Assembly (NCBI RefSeq): GCF_900156375.1
Contig: NZ_FTNK01000010.1
Span: 62,001 to 126,000 of the forward strand
Reading direction: 5' to 3'
DNA from: Paenibacillus macquariensis
GTDB lineage: Bacteria > Bacillota > Bacilli > Paenibacillales > Paenibacillaceae
Length of the DNA: 64,000 nucleotides
Position numbers and translations under genes: made by a program. Position 1 is the first letter of the stretch. Every line of letters begins with the position of its first letter. Below, piece by piece: positions 25,181-31,367 of this stretch. The notes beneath the pieces were generated by a model. The model worked only from the letters and a program-made list of their open reading frames with translations. It was not told the origin of the DNA and searched no databases.

Positions 25181-25367
25181 ATGTGTTGACACAAAAGTAA
25201 TTAGGAGCCATACTATATATATGAACAACAATAATAAAGTAACAAATGACATTGGCGCTATTCCCTCGCTTGTACAATCCAAGCGGCAGATTGATCGCTA
25301 TAACCTAGACATAGACGCACAGGCTATACTCGTCGCGTCTAGGCTAATGGCAGCGGGAGCCAAGCTT
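25181..25367 (+). repeat. marR promoter and 5'-end duplication, copy 2
   Basis: This is the copy belonging to the intact regulator. The offset to copy 1 is 1039-1040 bases. Near identity indicates a recent event. Confidence 0.95.
25186..25214 (+). promoter_or_regulatory. marR promoter, possibly leaderless
   Basis: TTGACA (25186-25191) and CATACT (25209-25214) are 17 bases apart. The -10 box ends only 6 bases before ATG 25221, so the transcript would start at or next to the start codon. TTAGG in the spacer resembles one half of the palindrome at 25828-25839, which would allow autorepression. Confidence 0.6.
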
Positions 25368-25787
25368 GGACATGCTTCAGAGATTCATTTCTCCAGATTC
25401 GGTTTATCAACAGGGCGATATCGTTTATTGGCAGATCTTGAAGATAACGAAGGAGAAGAGTTGCCTTCGCAATTAGCGGAGCATCTGGGCGTTACACGTG
25501 CTACAGTGACTGGTCTTATCGACATTCTTGAGCGAGATGGCTTAGTATCTCGGCGATCAAGCTCAGACGATGGCCGTCAGAGATCGGTTATTTTGACGGA
25601 GGAAGGCGCGAAGAAGCTCCGTGAAATGGCTCCTGAGCATTTCGCACGGTTGGAAGCAATGGTGGGCTTACTCAATATCGAGGAGCGCAGTGTATTTCTC
25701 GACCTGCTAGGCCGAGTCACACAAGGCATCTCAGCACTTACGGGCGAACTAGGCTCGAAACCGAAGGAAAACATCAGTAATGAGTAG
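25221..25787 (+). CDS. MarR-family transcriptional regulator
   Basis: A 188-residue regulator with the MarR winged helix (about 70-140; LPSQLAEHLGVTRATVTGLIDILERDGLVSRRSSSDDGR, given here in parts: recognition region VTRATVTGLIDIL and wing SRRSSSDDGRQRSV). No Cys is placed as in OhrR, so a thiol switch is unlikely. Promoter elements nearly abut the ATG, and the GGAG at 25203 lies inside the promoter spacer, suggesting leaderless translation. Downstream lie a palindrome (25828-25839), a membrane protein and an NmrA-like oxidoreductase, the likely targets. The ligand is unknown; such units often respond to quinones or aromatic compounds. Confidence 0.9.
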   Translation: MNNNNKVTNDIGAIPSLVQSKRQIDRYNLDIDAQAILVASRLMAAGAKLGHASEIHFSRFGLSTGRYRLLADLEDNEGEELPSQLAEHLGVTRATVTGLIDILERDGLVSRRSSSDDGRQRSVILTEEGAKKLREMAPEHFARLEAMVGLLNIEERSVFLDLLGRVTQGISALTGELGSKPKENISNE

Positions 25788-25790
25788 AAT

Positions 25791-25816
25791 GGGCTAGTGA
25801 AGCTAGCCTATTTTTA
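25791..25816 (+). terminator. Rho-independent terminator of marR
   Basis: GGCTAG and CTAGCC form the stem around TGAAG, with a T run after. Confidence 0.75.
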
Positions 25817-25827
25817 CTCTTATATAG

Positions 25828-25839
25828 TTAGGTTCCTAA
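25828..25839 (+). promoter_or_regulatory. Putative MarR operator
   Basis: TTAGGTTCCTAA is a 12-base palindrome (TTAGG arms around TT) within TAGTTAGGTTCCTAATCA. MarR-family operators commonly carry TTAGG half-sites. It lies between the marR terminator and the membrane protein gene at 25899. Confidence 0.6.
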
Positions 25840-25898
25840 TCATTATATTACTGAAATGAATCGCAGAACTATTTAAAAAAGTAAGGAGGAGTAACTAG

Positions 25899-26402
25899 AT
25901 GAACAAAATGAACTACCCGAATCAGACAGATGGTGTTTACGGGATCAAGGCCGCTGGTTCCAAGGGAAAGACTTTTGTACTGTGGCGTGAAGTTGTAATG
26001 GCCTATGCTGGTCCTGCCATTATGGCAGGTATCGGGGGCTTGATCTCTGGCGACAAGGGCCTCCAAATAGGGGCCTTAACCACAATCGGTGGAACATCGG
26101 CCTTGGTGGCTTTGATTCTTGGCCTTTGGTTGCGCAGCCGAGGGGGCCGTAAACGATGGATCATCGGCGCACCTCACTTGGTTGTGGTAGGGATGTTCGC
26201 GTTGGCCGGGGCTTTGTTGGGGCTATTAGCCGCATGGGTGACATCAGATTTACTGGGAATTTTTATTCCGATTGATCACTTGGCCTGGGTCGGTCGTGTC
26301 TGGATCGATTTCCCGTTATCTGGATTTATAGCAAGCACGATAGTGACATGGCGGTGGCATCTTGCCGTCACAACTAATTTTTCATCCAAAAGGAGAAGAT
26401 AA
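25899..26402 (+). CDS. Uncharacterised four-helix membrane protein
   Basis: A 167-residue protein with about four hydrophobic helices (around 33-50, 58-77, 90-112 and 135-150) and a basic C-terminus (SSKRRR). I do not recognise the family. AAGGAGGAG lies just upstream, giving strong translation. It ends 2 bases before the NmrA-like gene and lies behind the putative MarR operator, so the two genes are probably a MarR-controlled unit. A role in export or protection against a toxic small molecule is a guess from context. Confidence 0.7.
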   Translation: MNKMNYPNQTDGVYGIKAAGSKGKTFVLWREVVMAYAGPAIMAGIGGLISGDKGLQIGALTTIGGTSALVALILGLWLRSRGGRKRWIIGAPHLVVVGMFALAGALLGLLAAWVTSDLLGIFIPIDHLAWVGRVWIDFPLSGFIASTIVTWRWHLAVTTNFSSKRRR

Positions 26403-26404
26403 AA

Positions 26405-27271
26405 ATGATAGTTATTATGGGAGCAACAGGTACGATAGGCAGTGCGCTTTTGGAACGTTTGGTTGATCTTGGCGTGCCCGCCCGGGCGCTGAGCAGAGAG
26501 CCAGAGAAGTTGCGTGATCAGATCGGAGAAAAAGGACGATCGACTATCGAGGTCGCATCGGCTGATGCTTCCGACCCCGAATCGCTGCGTGGCGCATTTG
26601 CAGGAGGTAGCCAGCTCTTCCTTGCAATGTCCAACAGTCCAAGACAAATCGAATTGGAGACTTCGATCATTCAGATTGCCGTCGAAGCTGGCGTCAAGCA
26701 CATCGTAAAGATTTCCAGTCCTGCCTTTGAGAAGAGCTCTCCAGTAGCAGTGGCTGGCTGGCATCGCGAAATCGAGAAAACCCTGAACGAATCGGGTATC
26801 ACCCATACTGTGTTGCGCCCCTATGCGTTCATGCAAAACTTACTTCGCCTTGTACCAACGGTCACAACGCAAGATATTTTCTTCGGATCCATGGGCGATT
26901 CACCATGTAACTTCATTGACTGTCGCGATATCGCGGATGTTGCCGCAGAGGTTCTGACCAACCCAGAGGTATCCGGCCAAATATATACGCTTACGGGTCC
27001 GGAGATTTTCAGCTATCCCCAGATCGCCAGTAAACTATCCGCGCTGCTTGCTCGGCCGATACGCTATATCAACATGGAGCCCCAATTACTACTCAGCAAT
27101 CTAATCGAGCACGGACACATGCCTCCTTGGCTCGCGAACCACGTTGTGGAAATTCAAACCATGTCTACGGTTGTGCCAGAAAAGCCTAATGACACTGTGA
27201 AGCGCTTGCTCGGCAGAGAGCCCCGCACGATAGACGCCTTTTTACATGAGTGTATAGAAAATTTCCGGTAG
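26405..27271 (+). CDS. NmrA-like NAD(P)H-binding oxidoreductase
   Basis: A 288-residue atypical SDR of the NmrA/quinone-oxidoreductase-2 type. The N-terminal IVIMGATGTIGSALLERL is the glycine-rich nucleotide motif; ALSREPEKL follows at the second strand, and VKISSPAF and TVLRPYAFMQNLL are conserved positions of the family. Members either sense NADP redox state or reduce quinones. ATG 26405 follows AGGAGAAG. It is translated directly after the membrane protein gene and is probably under the MarR regulator. Confidence 0.85.
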   Translation: MIVIMGATGTIGSALLERLVDLGVPARALSREPEKLRDQIGEKGRSTIEVASADASDPESLRGAFAGGSQLFLAMSNSPRQIELETSIIQIAVEAGVKHIVKISSPAFEKSSPVAVAGWHREIEKTLNESGITHTVLRPYAFMQNLLRLVPTVTTQDIFFGSMGDSPCNFIDCRDIADVAAEVLTNPEVSGQIYTLTGPEIFSYPQIASKLSALLARPIRYINMEPQLLLSNLIEHGHMPPWLANHVVEIQTMSTVVPEKPNDTVKRLLGREPRTIDAFLHECIENFR

Positions 27272-27331
27272 AGGCGGAGTCCACTTATTTTTCAAGTTTG
27301 TGTCGTTGGCAGCGTTTTGTTTCGATCTTAA

Positions 27332-27499
27332 GAAAAAAATCTGGTTGGCACGATTGCTGTGGTAGGCGAAGTGGTGGATTTAGCGAATGCTCATATCTCC
27401 ACGGTTAGAGGGGATTACATCAATGCAGGGTTATCAGCCGCATCTGCTATAACAAGGAGTCTCCTATTGCTGTATAAAAAAACCGCGGCAGTCGAATGA
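27332..27499 (+). pseudogene. Relic of a polymorphic-toxin pre-toxin domain
   Basis: A 55-codon frame, opened by a stop and closed by TGA, encodes VVGEVVDLANAHISTVRGDY followed by INAGLSAASAI. This resembles the helical pre-toxin linker (VGEVADLANA...RGDY.NAALS..AAIP) that joins RHS or LXG delivery parts to C-terminal toxin domains in Firmicutes. There is no start codon or ribosome site; both the delivery domain and the toxin tip are missing, and no immunity gene is recognisable nearby. It is therefore an eroded fragment. Family assignment is from motif memory and needs a profile search. Confidence 0.55.
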
Positions 27500-27523
27500 T
27501 AAGCTTCATCTAATATAATCAAA

Positions 27524-27569
27524 ATAACCTAAGGGCAATCGCTATTCTCAGCGATTGCCCTTAGGTTAT
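27524..27569 (-). terminator. Strong hairpin terminator after the oleate hydratase unit
   Basis: ATAACCTAAGGGCAATCGC and GCGATTGCCCTTAGGTTAT form a perfect 19-pair stem with an eight-base loop. On the minus strand a T-rich tail follows. Confidence 0.85.
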
Positions 27570-27587
27570 GGAGTTATGAATGAATTC

Positions 27588-27881
27588 TTATATGGCCCGA
27601 TTCCCCTCGATCGCAAGCTTGCCGTATTTGGTATCAGCTACAGCCGTCAAGTGATCTCCTTCAATAGTACCTTTTGCCGTATAAGAAATCTTGGTAATTA
27701 ACTTCTTGATCTCCCCTGAGAATACGAACGCATTGTCCTCGATCTTCCCGTTCGAAAATGCGTTACTGCCTCTTAAGATGTTCAATGAGCCGTTAAGTGA
27801 GTGACCATCCTGTGTGAATGTGATTGTTCCTTTTTCCATTCCCATTGGGGTTTGCATCGTAATGTTATAGGTTCCGTTCAT
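27588..27881 (-). CDS. Small conserved beta-rich protein of unknown function
   Basis: A 97-residue protein rich in short beta strands (MNGTYNITMQTPMGMEKGTI, then DGHSLNGSLNIL and KISYTAKGTIEGDHL). It resembles small uncharacterised cytoplasmic proteins that form a lipocalin-like or half-barrel sheet, some of which are encoded next to lipid-modifying enzymes. The start is behind AGGAGG. It begins 15 bases after the oleate hydratase stop, so they are co-transcribed. A role in binding the fatty acid substrate or product is inference. Confidence 0.75.
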   Translation of the reverse strand: MNGTYNITMQTPMGMEKGTITFTQDGHSLNGSLNILRGSNAFSNGKIEDNAFVFSGEIKKLITKISYTAKGTIEGDHLTAVADTKYGKLAIEGNRAI

Positions 27882-27896
27882 CGATTACTTCCTCCT

Positions 27897-29489
27897 TTAT
27901 CTGTATGAGGTATTCAATGCTTTCATCAAGGTACGAACATCATACATGTGAGGTGTTACCGGGCACACCTTCTTATTCAATCCCAGCAAGGTATACACGG
28001 CAATTCTGGCCGCGCGAATTGAATATTCTTCAGTGAATACCATGTCTTCAGGAATTTCAACGAACTGACTAATCATTGCTAGGTTCGTGGAGCCATCTGG
28101 CACCACTTTTGGACGATCGCTCATCGCACGTGGCTGGAACTGTGCATCAATGTATGGCATCATGCATGGAATAACATTCACGACGCTATCCATGACTTCA
28201 TCCATATCCTCTTCCATATGAAGATGGTGCAGCAGTTCGACCAGCATTTCTTTTCCTGTGCAATCTCGCATTGGCTTCTTGACATAATCGCCTTCTTTAT
28301 CGGTGTACAGACCATATCCCCATAATATCGTTGTGTCTGCCGGCTGGTTTTTAAAATGAGGCTGTGCCGCAACGACAATCGACATCAACCAATTGGAATC
28401 TTTGAATGTCATTAGAGCACCACTGCCTGGTTTGTTGCGGGAATATTTCTCGATCATCTTCAACAGCTTGTCACCTTTGCAAGTAACCGTGAAGGATGCC
28501 CAGTTCGTTTCCTCTGCATTGCTGAAGAACGGAGCTGGATTGCCAAGTCCCTCTTTTTTAGCTGCGATCTTGGCCCACAAGTTGCCTGACATCGGATTCT
28601 CTGACACTATCTTAGCAGGTGTATTCAGATCGCCTAAGGTTGCATTATCAGTCATACAGCCATTGGTCATGATGCACAAATCTCCCTCTTGAAGTTGAAT
28701 CATACCCAATTTACCATCTTGCTCATAATGGATAGCTGTTACCGTGATACCGTCTCCTTCTTCAAAATCGAGATCCGTCACTTTATATTTCAAGCTGAAA
28801 TCAACGCCGAAACCATCAAGATATGTCTTGATCGGTAAAATAATCGAATCATATTGGTTATAAGGAGTACGTGTAACCCCTTCAAGTGTTTGAATACGAG
28901 GGAATTCAAATATCATACGGCTCATATAGCGTTTGAATTCAAACAAGCTAGACCATTTCTGGAAGGCGAATGTTGTCTGCCACATATACCAGAAGTTCGT
29001 TTCGAAGAAATGTGGTGTCTCCGCAAACCAATCGCTGATCCGCAAATTGTCCAGTTTCTCCTCTGGTGTGATCATTAATCTTCCAAGCGCTAATCGATCG
29101 GCTGTATTAAATCCCATGGACATGACATCCAGAACCTCGCCGTCTTTGTTAATCAAGCGGGCATTCGCATGTGTGGGATGCGTATGGTCAAAAGCTAGAA
29201 TCTCATCGCATACGGACACGCCTTCTTGTTCGATTGAAGGAATGGAGGATAGCAGCTCCCATGTATTTTCATAGGTTTCTTCATTTAACATACGACCTCC
29301 GCGGCACACGAAGCCATTGGTTGTGTTACCCGCACCGTCATTACTTCCTCCGAGAATGTGCATACCTTCTAAAATATGAATGTTTTCACCTGGAAAATTA
29401 CAATCTCGCACAAGATAGGAAGCACCTGCGAGTGAGCCTAGACCGCCGCCAATAAAGTAAACTTGTTTGTTTTCGTATTCTTTTTTCAT
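27897..29489 (-). CDS. ohyA: Oleate hydratase (10-hydroxystearate-forming)
   Basis: A 530-residue FAD protein of the oleate hydratase (MCRA) family. It adds water to the cis-9 double bond of oleic acid, forming 10-hydroxystearic acid and detoxifying unsaturated fatty acids at the membrane. Signatures are the nucleotide motif GGGLGSLAGASYLVRD, LEGMHILGGSNDGAG, the family-defining CRGGRMLNEETYENTWELL (with the catalytic Glu), and WQTTFAFQKWSS. ATG 29489 is used because GGAGGT lies 8 bases before it, overlapping the earlier in-frame ATG. A TetR gene upstream on the same strand likely controls it. Confidence 0.95.
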   Translation of the reverse strand: MKKEYENKQVYFIGGGLGSLAGASYLVRDCNFPGENIHILEGMHILGGSNDGAGNTTNGFVCRGGRMLNEETYENTWELLSSIPSIEQEGVSVCDEILAFDHTHPTHANARLINKDGEVLDVMSMGFNTADRLALGRLMITPEEKLDNLRISDWFAETPHFFETNFWYMWQTTFAFQKWSSLFEFKRYMSRMIFEFPRIQTLEGVTRTPYNQYDSIILPIKTYLDGFGVDFSLKYKVTDLDFEEGDGITVTAIHYEQDGKLGMIQLQEGDLCIMTNGCMTDNATLGDLNTPAKIVSENPMSGNLWAKIAAKKEGLGNPAPFFSNAEETNWASFTVTCKGDKLLKMIEKYSRNKPGSGALMTFKDSNWLMSIVVAAQPHFKNQPADTTILWGYGLYTDKEGDYVKKPMRDCTGKEMLVELLHHLHMEEDMDEVMDSVVNVIPCMMPYIDAQFQPRAMSDRPKVVPDGSTNLAMISQFVEIPEDMVFTEEYSIRAARIAVYTLLGLNKKVCPVTPHMYDVRTLMKALNTSYR

Positions 29490-29576
29490 AGATGTAACCT
29501 CCATATGTTAATTTATATTTCTTTGTAAAATCAATATACTTCACATACGGATCAGTTACCTTAGACACCAAAAGGA

Positions 29577-29599
29577 CAGTGTATGAAATCCATACACTG
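29577..29599. promoter_or_regulatory. Inverted repeat upstream of ohyA
   Basis: CAGTGTATG and CATACACTG are perfect nine-base arms around five bases, between tetR and ohyA. It may be an operator for the TetR regulator, or a weak terminator of tetR; the tail on the minus strand is only TCCTTTT, so the operator reading is slightly preferred. Confidence 0.5.
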
Positions 29600-29643
29600 C
29601 CCCCACATTGTCTAAACATATAGGATAAAGTAGCTTCTTATTA

Positions 29644-30201
29644 TCAGCTCATCGCATATTTATTGATTACTTTTTCCATATCGCCTTCAATTAGGACGCT
29701 CAATCGTTCAATAATAAACTCTGGATCCTCACTCATGTCGTTTCGGATCCACTCCAGCATAATACCGATAAACGCATAGGTGTAAAAATTCGCGATAAAA
29801 TTCTTATCTTCCTTCCGTACCTGCATATCTGCGCTGACCTCTTCGATGACGGCCATCAGCAGCTCAAATACCGCTTGGTGGAGAAACAGGTCCAAGTGTT
29901 CTCGCCCCATCGACCGATATGTGCTCATGCAGAATTTCTTGTTATCTAGTACATAATGAAATATCTTCAGAAATCCCTGTTGCCACGTGTCATATGTACG
30001 ATAATTAGAGATACTATCCAGTGCTTCCCTCGTATAGATCCAATCTAATAGATCATATATATCTTGAAAATGATAATAAAACGTCTGTCGATTCACTCCA
30101 CAGTCAGCAACAAGATCTTTAACTGTAATTTTATCTAGCGATAATTTTCCCATCATTACTTTAAGAGATGCGGCCAAAGCCTTTTTAGTTATCACGGACA
30201 T
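29644..30201 (-). CDS. TetR/AcrR regulator of the DhaS-like type
   Basis: A 185-residue protein. The helix-turn-helix is LSLDKITVKDLVADCGVNRQ with TFYYHFQDIYDLLDWI (residues about 17-53), the pattern of DhaS-like TetR proteins with a TetR_C_8-type ligand domain. The start follows AAGGAGCTG. An inverted repeat (30227-30258) covers its promoter, suggesting autoregulation. It precedes oleate hydratase on the same strand by 154 bases, so a fatty acid is the plausible ligand. Confidence 0.88.
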   Translation of the reverse strand: MSVITKKALAASLKVMMGKLSLDKITVKDLVADCGVNRQTFYYHFQDIYDLLDWIYTREALDSISNYRTYDTWQQGFLKIFHYVLDNKKFCMSTYRSMGREHLDLFLHQAVFELLMAVIEEVSADMQVRKEDKNFIANFYTYAFIGIMLEWIRNDMSEDPEFIIERLSVLIEGDMEKVINKYAMS

Positions 30202-30226
30202 ATCGCACAGCTCCTTTCAAGCTATA

Positions 30227-30258
30227 GAGAGTTATAATATTCGATAGTATAAACTCTC
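30227..30258. promoter_or_regulatory. Inverted repeat upstream of tetR
   Basis: GAGAGTT (30227-30233) and AACTCTC (30252-30258) are perfect arms; the neighbouring bases also pair partly (ATAATA and TATA). It lies 26 bases before the TetR start and overlaps AT-rich -10-like sequence. It is a likely autoregulatory operator. Confidence 0.55.
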
Positions 30259-30334
30259 GTTTATTATAACTTTGCCGTGCCAAGCGGTACAAGGAGCTTA
30301 TAATGTCCGTTAAGAGACAAACACTGGTTAACAG

Positions 30335-31084
30335 TTAATCTAGAATATTTCCTCCCAAGACGAAGCGGTTATTTAACTGCCTCCACGTCAATTCGCCAAT
30401 ATGAACCCCGCCGCTGTTTTTAGAAGGAGAATGAATGATCTTTCCATTCCCCATATAAATAGCTACATGGGTAATTATCTTTTCGGAAGGTTTTAAATTT
30501 GCATAGTCAGATGCGTTGTCTCCTCTATAGCTAGAAAAGAATAACAAATCACCACGCTTTGCTTCTTTCAATGAAGTATAGTGCTTTTTGGAAAAGGCTT
30601 GTACATATGCAGCTTGACCCCTCGAATCCCATGGTAAGTACATGTCCAATGAAGTCATGAATACCCACTGTATATAATCGGAACAGTCGAACGTTGATGG
30701 CTCCGTTCGATCAGAACCATATAAATATGGGGTTCCTATAAAAGATTCAGCGGTCGTTATCACCTTCTCCACATAATTCTTAGGACTCGGTTTAGTGGAA
30801 GGGTTAGGGTGTTGTTCGATGAGTGGGAGTCCATTTGGATCTAGTAACACCTTTTTACTCGGATCAGCAGTTAAATTCCGTATGTGGTGAGAATTAGGTA
30901 GTTGTTTAACACCTAAATCTCCGAAGTACAAATCGGGATCATTGGTTTGTTCTTCTGTAACTATATTTGTCTTGTGGTCATTTACGGAACGTGGGCTTAT
31001 TTCATTGTTTGACGAGCATGCAGAGAGCAGAATAATACTACAGCTTAATCCCAATGTGAGCACCTGAACCCTTAGTTTTCTCAC
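30335..31084 (-). CDS. NlpC/P60 cell-wall peptidase lipoprotein
   Basis: A 249-residue lipoprotein. The signal peptide ends in a lipobox (LLSACSS). A poorly conserved region (25-105) leads to an NlpC/P60 domain (about 107-245). Catalytic Cys is in FDCSDYIQWVF, His in THVAIYMGNGKIIHS, and a third polar position lies near GGVHI. Such enzymes cut the D-Glu to diamino-acid bond of peptidoglycan stems. The start is GTG 31084 behind AGAGAGG. Upstream lies an 83-nt element shared with 18484-18568. It is monocistronic. Confidence 0.9.
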   Translation of the reverse strand: MRKLRVQVLTLGLSCSIILLSACSSNNEISPRSVNDHKTNIVTEEQTNDPDLYFGDLGVKQLPNSHHIRNLTADPSKKVLLDPNGLPLIEQHPNPSTKPSPKNYVEKVITTAESFIGTPYLYGSDRTEPSTFDCSDYIQWVFMTSLDMYLPWDSRGQAAYVQAFSKKHYTSLKEAKRGDLLFFSSYRGDNASDYANLKPSEKIITHVAIYMGNGKIIHSPSKNSGGVHIGELTWRQLNNRFVLGGNILD

Positions 31085-31089
31085 TAAAT

Positions 31090-31172
31090 CACATACCTCT
31101 CTAGGTAATATGATTTTAGAATGTCTATAATTGTCTTTTTTGATTCAAATAGGGAGGGAAAAAGTGTACATT
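31090..31172 (-). repeat. Shared upstream element, copy 2
   Basis: This block matches 18484-18568. Near the start codon it holds the palindrome TACCT-CTCT-AGGTA (31094-31107), and further up a TTGAAT box. It is the promoter and probable operator region of the NlpC/P60 gene. Confidence 0.6.
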
Positions 31173-31367
31173 CGTACCTTTCGATTACGATTTGTACACT
31201 CATAATGGATGTAATATTTAAAAGCCTTAACGTCCTTCAATATAATTTGTTACTATGGTAATAAGTAGATGTCTCACACGTATTAAGAGGCAATCATTGA
31301 AGACTATTGAAGTCAGACACCTACTACCTATTTATACGTTTGAAAATGACAACCAGGAGGGAATAAA

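Noticed and set aside
24141..25367. Composite transposon or IS insertion between the marR copies
   Set aside because: No transposase, terminal inverted repeats or target-site duplication were seen; a tandem duplication or recombination is simpler.
27272..27331. Immunity gene for the toxin relic
   Set aside because: No open frame of suitable length or ribosome site exists before or after the relic.
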